NCBI GenBank assembly: GCA_910579145.1
Contig: CAJTTQ010000004.1
Coordinates: 1-16,033 of the forward strand
Length of the DNA stretch: 16,033 nucleotides
Source: an uncultured Eubacterium sp.
GTDB lineage: Bacteria > Bacillota > Clostridia > Lachnospirales > Lachnospiraceae
Direction of reading: 5' to 3'
Part shown: positions 1 to 7,088 of the stretch, one piece after another
Position numbering within the stretch: the first letter of the stretch is position 1
Layout of the letters: each line of letters starts with the position of its first letter
The notes under the pieces: generated by a model
The model's input: only the letters and a program-made list of their open reading frames with translations
What the model was told of the DNA's origin: nothing
Database searches by the model: none
Translations under genes and position numbers: made by a program

Positions 1-124
1 TTATAATATGATAAATGAACGCCCACCATAGCACCACCAATCTAAAAGTGCTTTTTTCATCAGATCCGCACTCTGTGGTTGCGTAACTCTTCACAAATCC
101 CCTGATCGATACTGTCCCAGCCAT
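1..124 (-). CDS. Doubtful partial reading frame leaving the left edge
   Basis: A minus-strand frame opens at an ATG at 124-122, preceded by a good Shine-Dalgarno (GGAGGT, six bases before the ATG). It stays open for 41 codons to the window edge and begins MAGTVSIRGFVKSYATTECG. The frame can also be extended upstream to another ATG near 148. I recognise no family. The other two minus-strand frames over the same bases also hold short open stretches, one of them ending in TAA exactly at bases 3-1, so the true frame is uncertain. It could be the start of a small protein, a frameshifted remnant, or chance. The main support is the ribosome binding site; the edge cuts off anything decisive. Confidence 0.25.
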   Translation of the reverse strand, partial: MAGTVSIRGFVKSYATTECGSDEKSTFRLVVLWWAFIYHII

Positions 125-243
125 CTTTGCACCTCCATATTTACGCATTCCTCTATCCCTTCTTCTCCAATTATCTATAGTTTAACATGACACACTTTTT
201 TTAGCAGCATCGGAAAAACAATGAAAAAAACATAAATTTCCTC

Positions 244-272
244 TTGCAATCCCACATAACTTGTGATAGAAT
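244..272 (+). promoter_or_regulatory. Sigma-A type promoter of the T-box/aspS-gatCAB operon
   Basis: A TTGCAA -35 box (244-249) and a TAGAAT -10 box (267-272) are separated by exactly 17 bases. A TG one base before the -10 (264-265) makes it an extended -10 element. Transcription would start near 279-280, about 25 bases before the first T-box stem, which is the expected placement. The surrounding sequence is A/T-rich and contains no gene. Confidence 0.7.
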
Positions 273-408
273 GTGAATAATTTGAAATAAAAAAGGCTGT
301 GAAGGAAACGATTGCTTATGCAGTAACCTTTCGACAGGAAAAGATGTCACCGACTGAGAGCATCTTGCGTGAGCGGTAAGCAGGAGAACATTCCAGAGCT
401 TGTATTCT

Positions 409-412
409 GAAC
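409..412 (+). promoter_or_regulatory. Candidate T-box specifier with overlapping GAA (Glu) and AAC (Asn) codons
   Basis: On the 3' side of the internal loop opposite AGTA (322-325), the sequence reads TGAACAC (408-414). It holds AAC (410-412, Asn) followed by a purine, as is usual after a specifier, and the overlapping GAA (409-411, Glu). The T-box of the transamidation operon of Clostridium acetobutylicum has been described as having overlapping Asn and Glu codons and binding both tRNAs, so this is probably the same arrangement. A second GAAC at 386-389 lies in the distal part of stem I and fits the base pairing less well. Confidence 0.5.
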
Positions 413-556
413 ACGCCGTTTACCGGTAAGTAGGTTTACACGGACGCCCCGTTACAGGCATTTTGAGGGGAAGATCAGGACCGTTCGTGACACGATCGCC
501 ACACCGGATCTTCAACGCGGGTGGTACCGCGGGTTTTGAATCCTATAAAAATTCAG

Positions 557-602
557 GCTCGTCCCAGACGAAACGATAGTTTTTGTCGGGATGAGCTTTT
601 TT
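557..602 (+). terminator. Regulated intrinsic terminator of the T-box
   Basis: GCTCGTCCC (557-565) pairs with GGGATGAGC (588-596), with G-T at one position. The stem extends inwards by GAC/GTC around one bulged A and encloses an A/T-rich loop. Six T residues follow at 597-602. This is the off state of the riboswitch; uncharged tRNA binding would favour the antiterminator at 514-531. Confidence 0.88.
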
Positions 603-660
603 GCTTGCGTAAATGGGCTTTTTTGCTTGTGTAAATGGGCTTTTTTGCTTGCGTTAATCC
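595..660 (+). repeat. Three tandem 22-bp copies of the terminator tail
   Basis: Three head-to-tail 22-bp units lie at 595-616, 617-638 and 639-660. Each starts with GCTTTTTTGCTTG and ends GTAAATGG or a close variant. Units 1 and 2 differ by one base; unit 3 diverges only in its last bases. Unit 1 includes the last bases of the terminator stem and its T tract, so the repeat multiplies the U-run but not the hairpin. It ends 24 bases before the aspS start codon. Replication slippage is the likely origin. Confidence 0.9.
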
Positions 661-684
661 CGGCATAGAGAAAGGAAGGATTTT

Positions 685-2028
685 ATGGACTATGTATCAG
701 GAAAAACACAAAAACAAACATTGGAAATCTCAGACATTCTCGCTGGCGGCTATGAGGGCAAAGACATTACCATGAATGGAGCCATACACACCATCCGGGA
801 TATGGGGGACGTGGCATTTATCATCCTCCGCAAACGAGAAGGACTCGTGCAGGCGGTATACGAACGGGGCGGCAAACAAGGCCAGCACCTTCCTGACCTG
901 AAAAATCTAAAAGAAGCTTCGACGGTCGAAGTGAGCGGAACCGTCAAAAAAGAAGAGCGGGTTCCCAACGGATTTGAACTCCGCCTGAAAGAGATGAGGA
1001 TCCTCTCCGAACCGAAAGCGCCGATGCCCATTCCGATCAACAAATGGAAGCTGGACACGACACTTGAAACAAAACTGAACCTCCGGCCGATCTCCCTGCG
1101 AAACGTAAAAGAGCGTGCCAAATTCAAAATACAGGAGGGCCTCGTGCGGGGATTCCGCGACTATCTGTTCCGGCAGGGATTTACGGAAATCCACACGCCG
1201 AAGATTGGCGCGAAAGGCGCCGAGGGCGGCGCCAATATATTTAAACTGGATTATTTCCACCGGCCTGCCATTCTCGAGCAGAGTCCGCAGTTTTATAAAC
1301 AGATGATGGTCGGCGTGTTCGACCGCGTATTTGAAGCGGCGCCGGTGTTCCGCGCTGAAAAGCATAACACGAAACGGCACCTGAACGAGTACACATCCCT
1401 CGATTTCGAGATGGGCTACATCGACAGTTTTCAGGACATCATGGAAATGGAAACAGGATTCCTTCAATATACAATGGATCTTTTACAGAAAGAATACGAG
1501 CGGGAACTGAATATTCTGGACATCACGCTCCCGCGGACCGAACAGATCCCACAAGTCCGCTTTGACGAAGCCAAACGCCTCGTCTCGGAAAAATACGACC
1601 GGAGCATACGAAACCCGTACGATCTGGAACCGGAAGAGGAAGCGCTGATCGGGCAGTATTTCAAGGAAGAGTACGATGCGGATTTCGTATTTGTCACCCA
1701 CTACCCTTCGAAAAAGCGCCCGTTTTACGCGATGGATGATCCAGCCGATCCCACATTTACGCTGAGCTTTGACCTTCTTTTCGGCGGACTGGAAGTGACG
1801 ACCGGCGGCCAGCGCATCCACGATCTCGACATGCTGGAGAAAAAGATCGAAGCGCGGGGAATGACCGACGAGGGAATGGAGCATTACCTCATGATATTTA
1901 AGCACGGCATGCCGCCGCACGGCGGCCTCGGCATCGGTCTGGAACGGTTGACGATGAAACTCCTGGGCGAAGAAAACGTACGGGAAACGACTCTGTTCCC
2001 GCGTGACCTGGGACGACTGGAACCTTAA
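685..2028 (+). CDS. aspS: Aspartyl-tRNA synthetase, archaeal type, probably non-discriminating
   Basis: This cytoplasmic class II synthetase charges tRNA(Asp) with aspartate and, if non-discriminating, also tRNA(Asn). At 447 aa it is of the short archaeal/eukaryotic-like type without the large insertion of ordinary bacterial AspRS (about 590 aa). The N-terminal OB-fold anticodon-binding domain covers roughly residues 12-110. The catalytic core shows motif 2 (FRAEKHNTKRHLNE) and motif 3 (GIGLERL near the C-terminus). At the two positions that are Trp26 and Lys85 in the discriminating Thermococcus enzyme (alignment from memory), this protein has His35 and Pro94, the residues reported for non-discriminating archaeal AspRS. 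AAGGAAGGA lies just before the ATG. It is the first gene after the T-box, and gatC starts 20 bases downstream, so the product feeds GatCAB. The role is well supported; tRNA(Asn) mischarging is inferred from residues and context. Confidence 0.94.
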   Translation: MDYVSGKTQKQTLEISDILAGGYEGKDITMNGAIHTIRDMGDVAFIILRKREGLVQAVYERGGKQGQHLPDLKNLKEASTVEVSGTVKKEERVPNGFELRLKEMRILSEPKAPMPIPINKWKLDTTLETKLNLRPISLRNVKERAKFKIQEGLVRGFRDYLFRQGFTEIHTPKIGAKGAEGGANIFKLDYFHRPAILEQSPQFYKQMMVGVFDRVFEAAPVFRAEKHNTKRHLNEYTSLDFEMGYIDSFQDIMEMETGFLQYTMDLLQKEYERELNILDITLPRTEQIPQVRFDEAKRLVSEKYDRSIRNPYDLEPEEEALIGQYFKEEYDADFVFVTHYPSKKRPFYAMDDPADPTFTLSFDLLFGGLEVTTGGQRIHDLDMLEKKIEARGMTDEGMEHYLMIFKHGMPPHGGLGIGLERLTMKLLGEENVRETTLFPRDLGRLEP

Positions 2029-2048
2029 AAAGAAATGGAGGAATCGTG

Positions 2049-2342
2049 ATGGCAAATATCATATCAGATGAAACGATCGAATACGTAGGCATTCTTGCCA
2101 AACTGGAACTTTCGGACGAAGAAAAGGAACAGGCAAAAAAAGATATGGGCAGGATGCTCGATTATATTGATAAACTGAACGAACTGGATACCGAGGGCAT
2201 CGAGCCGATGTCACACGTCTTCCCGGTGGACAACGTATTCCGCGAGGATGTCGTGACAAATGGCGATGACCGGGAACAGATGTTAGCAAACGCCCCGCAG
2301 AAAAAAGACGGAACGTACATGGTTCCGAGGACATTTGACTAA
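2049..2342 (+). CDS. gatC: Asp-tRNA(Asn)/Glu-tRNA(Gln) amidotransferase subunit C
   Basis: GatC is the small subunit that wraps around GatA and stabilises the GatA-GatB contact in the GatCAB complex. The 97-aa product matches the family length, with the usual early ETIEYVGILAKLELSDEE stretch and the central MSHVFPVDNVFREDV segment. I start it at ATG 2049, six bases after GGAGGA (2037-2042). The in-frame GTG at 2046 would lie too close to that ribosome binding site. It lies between aspS and gatA in the same operon, with about 28 bases to the chosen gatA start. The call rests on family resemblance plus the unmistakable aspS/gatA/gatB context. Confidence 0.95.
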   Translation: MANIISDETIEYVGILAKLELSDEEKEQAKKDMGRMLDYIDKLNELDTEGIEPMSHVFPVDNVFREDVVTNGDDREQMLANAPQKKDGTYMVPRTFD

Positions 2343-2370
2343 GGAACGAATCGGAAAGGAGCAGTCTGTT

Positions 2371-3837
2371 ATGAATGTAATGAGTTTAACGGCCGTAGAA
2401 CTGGGTAAAAAGATCCAGGCCGGCGAAGTGACAGTCAGGGAAGCTGCGCTTGCCTCACTGGACCAGATAAAAAAATCAGAACCTACCCTGAACAGCTTTG
2501 TCACCGTACTGAACGAGGATGCCGTCCTTGCCCGGGCAGATGAAGTACAGAAAAAAATAGATAACGGTGAACTGGCCGGCCCTTTGGCGGGCGTCCCGGT
2601 CGCCATCAAAGACAATATGTGTACGAAAGACATCCTGACCACCTGCAGTTCTAAAATTTTGGCGGATTTCACACCGACCTACACGGCAGAAGCCGTAAAA
2701 AATCTCGATCGGGCAGGCGCCATCATGATCGGGAAAACGAATATGGATGAATTTGCGATGGGCAGTACAACAGAGACCTCTGCCTATGGCATTACGAGAA
2801 ACCCGCACAACACCGACCATGTTCCCGGCGGTTCTTCCGGCGGTTCCTGCGCCGCGGTCGCCGCATCGGAGTGTTCGTTCGCACTCGGTTCCGACACCGG
2901 CGGCTCGATCCGCCAGCCCAGTTCTTTCTGTGGCGTCACGGGCATCAAGCCGACTTACGGAACCGTGTCGCGCTATGGCCTGATCGCCTATGGCTCGTCC
3001 CTCGATCAGATCGGCCCCATCGCCAAAGATGTCACCGACTGTGCCACGATATTAGAGATCATTTCTTCCTATGATAAGAAGGACAGCACCTCGATCAAGC
3101 GGGACGATCTCGACTTCACGTCAGCACTCGTCAACGACGTGGCCGGCATGAAGATCGGCATACCAAAAGAATACATCGGCGAGGGACTGGATCCAGATGT
3201 CAGAAACGCGATCTTAGAAGCCGCGGATGTGCTGCGGGCAAACGGCGCTGTCGTGGAAGAATTTGACTTAAACCTCGTGGAATACGCGATCCCGGCCTAC
3301 TATGTCATCGCTTCCGCGGAGGCGAGTTCCAACCTCTCACGCTTTGACGGCGTCAAATACGGATACCGCTCCGAGGACTATGAGGGGCTTCACAATATGT
3401 ACAAAAAGACCCGCTCCGAAGGCTTTGGCCCCGAAGTCAAACGCCGGATCATGTTAGGTTCCTTCGTATTGAGCAGCGGCTACTACGACGCGTATTATCT
3501 GAAAGCGCTGCGGACGAAAGCACTTATTAAAAAAGAATTTGACCAGGCATTTTCCAAATACGACGTCATCCTCGGCCCGGCCGCTCCGACCACCGCGCCG
3601 AAGATCGGTGACAGTTTAACGGATCCCATCCAGATGTATCTGGGCGACATTTACACGATTTCTGTCAACCTCGCCGGACTTCCGGGCATCAGTCTCCCGT
3701 GCGGCACAGATTCGAGCGGACTTCCGATCGGTCTGCAGCTCATCGGCGACTGTTTTCAGGAGAAACAGATCATCCGGGCCGCCTATACATTTGAAAGCAA
3801 CCGACCATCCGGGCCATCCATACCCGAATTTGCGTGA
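2371..3837 (+). CDS. gatA: Asp-tRNA(Asn)/Glu-tRNA(Gln) amidotransferase subunit A
   Basis: GatA is the glutaminase subunit. It belongs to the amidase-signature family, hydrolyses glutamine and channels the ammonia to GatB. Counted from ATG 2371 the protein has 488 aa, the normal length. The Ser-cisSer-Lys triad is visible: Lys80 (in GVPVAIKDN), Ser155 (in GGSSGGS) and Ser179 (in GSDTGGSIRQP), each one position from the residues known in Staphylococcus aureus GatA (Lys79, Ser154, Ser178). I choose ATG 2371 because GGAAAGGAG (2353-2361) lies nine bases upstream. An in-frame TTG at 2335 would add 12 residues, overlap gatC and lack a ribosome binding site. A 103-bp gap with hairpins separates it from gatB, unlike the tight spacing elsewhere in the operon. 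All catalytic residues are intact. Confidence 0.97.
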   Translation: MNVMSLTAVELGKKIQAGEVTVREAALASLDQIKKSEPTLNSFVTVLNEDAVLARADEVQKKIDNGELAGPLAGVPVAIKDNMCTKDILTTCSSKILADFTPTYTAEAVKNLDRAGAIMIGKTNMDEFAMGSTTETSAYGITRNPHNTDHVPGGSSGGSCAAVAASECSFALGSDTGGSIRQPSSFCGVTGIKPTYGTVSRYGLIAYGSSLDQIGPIAKDVTDCATILEIISSYDKKDSTSIKRDDLDFTSALVNDVAGMKIGIPKEYIGEGLDPDVRNAILEAADVLRANGAVVEEFDLNLVEYAIPAYYVIASAEASSNLSRFDGVKYGYRSEDYEGLHNMYKKTRSEGFGPEVKRRIMLGSFVLSSGYYDAYYLKALRTKALIKKEFDQAFSKYDVILGPAAPTTAPKIGDSLTDPIQMYLGDIYTISVNLAGLPGISLPCGTDSSGLPIGLQLIGDCFQEKQIIRAAYTFESNRPSGPSIPEFA

Positions 3838-3849
3838 ATGGAGGACAGA

Positions 3850-3925
3850 GTGAAAAATAAATTTTTCACTCGGCAAGTTTGTGCGCGCACGCCCAAACTT
3901 GTGTGATGCGCAAAAAACGTGCGCG
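3850..3925 (+). repeat. Three-hairpin intergenic element between gatA and gatB
   Basis: The gatA-gatB gap holds three consecutive inverted repeats. The first is GTGAAAAA/TTTTTCAC (3850-3869). The second is AAGTTTG/CAAACTT (3875-3900), with the palindrome GTGCGCGCAC (3881-3890) inside it. The third is TGCGCA/TGCGCG (3907-3925). Words such as TTTGTGCGC and GTGCGCG recur within it. It stops three bases before the gatB ribosome binding site (AGGAGGT, 3929-3935). No T tract follows, so it is not a standard terminator. It may be a small dispersed intergenic palindrome, an RNA-processing site or an attenuator; the sequence alone does not decide. Confidence 0.65.
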
Positions 3926-3940
3926 AATAGGAGGTAAATT

Positions 3941-5371
3941 ATGTCTAAACAATACGAAACCGTCATCGGACTTGAAGTCCATGTGGAACTTGCCACTAAA
4001 ACGAAAATATTCTGCGGCTGCAGCACGGCATTCGGTGGTGCGCCAAATACACATACATGTCCGGTCTGTACCGGAATGCCGGGTTCCCTTCCCGTGCTGA
4101 ACAAACAGGTCGTCGAATACGCGATGGCCGTCGGCCTGGCAACGAACTGCACCATCACGCAGTACTGCAAGTTTGACCGGAAAAACTATTTCTACCCGGA
4201 CAACCCGCAAAACTACCAGATTTCACAGCTGTATCTTCCGATCTGCCGCAACGGGCACGTAGACATCGAGACGTCTGCCGGCAGAAAATCAATTGGCATC
4301 CATGAGATCCACATGGAGGAAGACGCCGGCAAACTCGTACATGACGAATGGGAGGACTGCTCCCTCGTGGACTATAACCGTTCGGGCGTCCCGTTGATCG
4401 AGATCGTGTCGGAGCCGGATATGCGGAGCGCGGAAGAAGTCATCGCCTATCTGGAAAAACTCCGTCTGACGATCCAGTACCTCGGCGCTTCCGACTGCAA
4501 GCTGAACGAGGGTTCCATGCGCGCCGACGTCAACCTTTCGGTACGCGAAGTGGGCGCCTCCGAATTCGGCACGCGGACGGAGATGAAAAACCTGAACTCC
4601 TTCAAAGCCATTTCGCGGGCGATCGAGGGCGAGCGCGCCAGGCAGATCGAACTTCTCGAGGACGGCAAATCCGTCATCCAGGAAACGAGACGATGGGACG
4701 ACAACAAAGAATATTCGTACGCGATGCGCTCCAAAGAGGACGCACAGGATTACCGCTATTTTCCCGATCCCGACCTCGTTCCGCTATCGATCAGTGACGA
4801 GTGGATCGCCGCGGTGAAATCCCGCCAGCCGGAACTTCAGGAAGAAAAGGCGGCGCGCTACAAAACAGAATTCGACATTCCTGACTACGATATCGGCATC
4901 ATCACCGGCTCCAAAAAACTGGCCGACCTGTTCGAGGCGACTACCGCCCTCTGCCACAATCCGAAAAAGGTGTCAAACTGGCTCATGGTCGAGACGATGC
5001 GCCTGCTCAAAGAAAAAGAAATGGATGCGGAAGACATTACCTTTACCCCCGAAAACCTCGCCGCTCTCGTTAGGCTGACCGATGAAAATGCGATCACCTC
5101 CACTGTCGCCAAAGAAGTTTTTGAAAAAATGTTTTCAGAACGTATTGACGTGGAGAAGTTTGTAGAGGATAATGGACTTAAGACAATCAGTGATGAAGGC
5201 GCACTGCGTCAGACCATTGAACAGGTGATCGCAGAAAACCCACAGTCTGCCGCAGACTACCGGGCAGGAAAGACAAAAGCGATTGGTTTTCTTGTCGGCC
5301 AGACGATGAAGGCAATGAAGGGGAAAGCGGATCCTGGCATGGTAAATGAGATCTTAAAAGAACTGCTATAA
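3941..5371 (+). CDS. gatB: Asp-tRNA(Asn)/Glu-tRNA(Gln) amidotransferase subunit B
   Basis: GatB binds the mischarged tRNA, phosphorylates the side-chain carboxylate with ATP, and completes amidation using ammonia from GatA. The 476-aa length is normal. The N-terminal kinase-like domain shows IGLEVHVEL (residues 9-17), the zinc cysteines 25, 27, 40 and 43 (CGC...CPVC), and the family stretch DNPQNYQISQL. The C-terminal part is the helical and YqeY-like tRNA-binding region, ending in KADPGMVNEILKELL as in other GatB proteins. AGGAGGT lies five bases before the ATG. With a non-discriminating AspRS in the operon, at least Asp-tRNA(Asn) is a physiological substrate. Use on Glu-tRNA(Gln) is likely, but depends on whether the genome encodes GlnRS, which is not visible here. 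Confidence 0.97.
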   Translation: MSKQYETVIGLEVHVELATKTKIFCGCSTAFGGAPNTHTCPVCTGMPGSLPVLNKQVVEYAMAVGLATNCTITQYCKFDRKNYFYPDNPQNYQISQLYLPICRNGHVDIETSAGRKSIGIHEIHMEEDAGKLVHDEWEDCSLVDYNRSGVPLIEIVSEPDMRSAEEVIAYLEKLRLTIQYLGASDCKLNEGSMRADVNLSVREVGASEFGTRTEMKNLNSFKAISRAIEGERARQIELLEDGKSVIQETRRWDDNKEYSYAMRSKEDAQDYRYFPDPDLVPLSISDEWIAAVKSRQPELQEEKAARYKTEFDIPDYDIGIITGSKKLADLFEATTALCHNPKKVSNWLMVETMRLLKEKEMDAEDITFTPENLAALVRLTDENAITSTVAKEVFEKMFSERIDVEKFVEDNGLKTISDEGALRQTIEQVIAENPQSAADYRAGKTKAIGFLVGQTMKAMKGKADPGMVNEILKELL

Positions 5372-5392
5372 AACGGAAGGAGGAACCCCTGC

Positions 5393-5749
5393 ATGATCGA
5401 GATGAGAAAGGAAAAAAGATGGCCGGCGAAGCTGGAACTTGAAATATCGTCGCTATTTAAACAGGATAACGTTAAAGTAGAAAATATCAATGCCCCCATT
5501 GAGGTGTTTGATGTTTCAAAAGCCGGTATTGGCTTTAAGTCTAAGAGCATACTTCCCGTCGGCTATTATTTCAATGCCAAACTTGTCCTTGGCAAGTCAG
5601 ATGCCCTGAACTGCGTCGTGCGGATCATACGGCAGCAAAATGATCCTAGTTCCGATGGACAAGAATCTTATATCTATGGCTGTGAACTTGTCGGCACAGC
5701 ATCCATCATGGATTATGTATTCAATGACTATGCCGCCGGACTGAGTTAA
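5393..5749 (+). CDS. PilZ-domain protein, probable cyclic-di-GMP receptor
   Basis: This stand-alone PilZ domain of 118 aa has both parts of the ligand signature: RxxxR at residues 5-9 (RKEKR) and DxSxxG at 40-45 (DVSKAG), followed by the expected beta-barrel strands. Such proteins bind the second messenger cyclic-di-GMP and alter motility, surface polymers or partner proteins. No second domain, signal peptide or membrane segment is seen, so it is cytoplasmic. It starts 21 bases after gatB with a strong AAGGAGGA ribosome binding site and is followed by the operon terminator. It is therefore probably co-transcribed with the tRNA amidation genes and under T-box control unless an internal promoter exists. 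The partner and output cannot be read from the sequence. A start at Met4 (5402) is possible but would leave RxxxR right at the N-terminus. Confidence 0.88.
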   Translation: MIEMRKEKRWPAKLELEISSLFKQDNVKVENINAPIEVFDVSKAGIGFKSKSILPVGYYFNAKLVLGKSDALNCVVRIIRQQNDPSSDGQESYIYGCELVGTASIMDYVFNDYAAGLS

Positions 5750-5772
5750 TAAAAAAGAGCACTCTTGATGCA

Positions 5773-5833
5773 ATAGGAGATCCCCCGTATCATTGAAAAA
5801 ATATTTTTCGGGGGATTTCCTATAGCTTTTTTT
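5773..5833 (+). terminator. Intrinsic terminator after the PilZ gene
   Basis: ATAGGA (5773-5778) plus ATCCCCCG (5780-5787) pair with CGGGGGAT (5809-5816) plus CCTAT (5819-5823). The loop is A/T-rich and seven T residues lie at 5827-5833. It closes the aspS-gatCAB-pilZ operon. Confidence 0.88.
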
Positions 5834-5845
5834 ATACTTTCATTA

Positions 5846-5851
5846 TATAAT
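5846..5851 (+). promoter_or_regulatory. Possible -10 box of the galK-galE promoter
   Basis: A perfect TATAAT lies 33 bases before the galK ATG, between the upstream terminator and galK. No convincing -35 box is found at the right distance, because that region is the T tract of the terminator. The promoter may therefore need an activator, or the match may be chance in A/T-rich DNA. No obvious operator palindrome is seen. Confidence 0.35.
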
Positions 5852-5884
5852 AATGATATTAACGCAGAAACGAGGAAAATACAT

Positions 5885-7057
5885 ATGAACATAGAAAAGA
5901 TGAAAGGTACCTTCACACAAATCTTTGGAGCCGGGGCAGATCCAGAAGTCTTCTTTGCGCCGGGGCGCGTCAACCTCATCGGCGACCATACCGACTACAA
6001 TGGCGGACATGTATTCCCGTGCGCGCTTACACTCGGTACATATGGATTTGTCCGAAAGCGGGACGACGACACACTGAATCTGTACTCTGAAAATTTTAGT
6101 TCGGATGGTGTGGTCACTTCGTCCATTCACGACCTTTCCCCCTCTGGAAATGGTGTTTGGACAGATTATCCGCGGGGTGTGATCTGGGCATTCGCCAAAA
6201 AAGGGTATACGATCGACTGTGGAATGGACATACTATTCTACGGAGATATTCCGGGCGGCGCTGGACTTTCCTCCTCTGCTTCGATCGAAGTACTAATGGG
6301 AACGATTCTGCGCGATCTGTTTGGGTTCCAGGAACTCCCAGTAACACGGATCGCCCTGCTGGGACAATACGCTGAAAATCATTATATCGGCACACAGTGT
6401 GGTATCATGGATCAGTTTACTTCTGCCGTCGGAAAAGCAGATCATGCCATTTTCCTCAACACGTACTCACTGGACTATGAACTTGTGCCGATCCGCCTCG
6501 GTGACATATGCCTGATCGTAACAAACAGCGGCATCACTCACAGTCTCGTTTCATCCGCCTACAATGAGAGACGGCGGGAATGCGAGCGCGGACTCGATAT
6601 GTTTCAGAAAGTGATCGACATCAACAGTTTGGGCGACTTGAACAATGAGCAGTTTGACCGATATCAGTTTTTAATTCCTGACGAAACGATTCGGAAGCGG
6701 GTCAAACATGCCGTCTCCGAAAACCGCCGCACCGTTCACGCACTGAACGCGCTGAAAGAAAACGATATTTTTGAGTTTGGCCGCCTGATGAACAAATCGC
6801 ATCTCTCCCTGCGGGATGACTATGAAGTTTCCTGTGAGGAGATCGACTTTCTCGTAAAAACAGCGTGGGAAGTTCCCGGCGTGATCGGAAGCCGCATGAC
6901 CGGCGGCGGATTTGGCGGCTGCACCGTGAGCCTCGTGAAAAAAAGAAACCGGAATTTATTTAAAAACAAACTGGCAGCCTGCTATCAGGAAGCGTACGGA
7001 AAGGTTCCTGAATTTTACGAAGTAAAGATCGGGGACGGGGCAGGTCGGCTTTTATGA
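5885..7057 (+). CDS. galK: Galactokinase
   Basis: Galactokinase phosphorylates alpha-D-galactose to galactose-1-phosphate with ATP, the first step of the Leloir pathway in the cytoplasm. The 390-aa protein is a full GHMP kinase. The galactokinase signature PGRVNLIGDHTDYNGG lies at residues 26-41, the ATP-binding motif GGAGLSSSAS at 124-133, the probable catalytic Asp176 in GIMDQF, and the C-terminal motif GGGFGGC at 340-346. A ribosome binding site of the GAGGAAAA type precedes the ATG. galE follows after 31 bases, so the two form an operon. galT, needed to turn galactose-1-phosphate into UDP-galactose, is not in this window. No residue of the known motifs is missing. Confidence 0.97.
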   Translation: MNIEKMKGTFTQIFGAGADPEVFFAPGRVNLIGDHTDYNGGHVFPCALTLGTYGFVRKRDDDTLNLYSENFSSDGVVTSSIHDLSPSGNGVWTDYPRGVIWAFAKKGYTIDCGMDILFYGDIPGGAGLSSSASIEVLMGTILRDLFGFQELPVTRIALLGQYAENHYIGTQCGIMDQFTSAVGKADHAIFLNTYSLDYELVPIRLGDICLIVTNSGITHSLVSSAYNERRRECERGLDMFQKVIDINSLGDLNNEQFDRYQFLIPDETIRKRVKHAVSENRRTVHALNALKENDIFEFGRLMNKSHLSLRDDYEVSCEEIDFLVKTAWEVPGVIGSRMTGGGFGGCTVSLVKKRNRNLFKNKLAACYQEAYGKVPEFYEVKIGDGAGRLL

Positions 7058-7088
7058 CAAATAGCTAAGGAAAGGAAAAGGGATCATC

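Larger units (their letters stand above)
301..602 (+). promoter_or_regulatory. T-box riboswitch leader of the aspS-gatCAB operon
   Basis: T-box leaders bind a specific uncharged tRNA and then switch a terminator to an antiterminator. The diagnostic conserved core GGGTGGTACCGCG lies at 519-531, with helix arms CGCGG (516-520) and CCGCG (527-531) and the TGGT acceptor-pairing bulge at 522-525. Stem I can be drawn from GGAAACG (304-310) pairing with CGTTTACC (417-424, one bulged A). It contains the AGTA loop-E motif (322-325) facing the specifier side, an inner helix ACAGG/CTTGT (334-338/399-403), and a GAGAG bulge motif (356-360). A strong intrinsic terminator follows at 557-602. Position and downstream genes point to sensing of the tRNAs used in transamidation. 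The class is certain; the detailed fold is my hand pairing. Confidence 0.93.

Noticed and set aside
1483..2055. Minus-strand frame of 190 codons
   Set aside because: It is a shadow of aspS, with no motif or start signal.
2335..2370. Longer gatA start at TTG 2335
   Set aside because: It would overlap gatC, has no ribosome binding site and adds residues not usual in GatA; ATG 2371 has GGAAAGGAG at good spacing.
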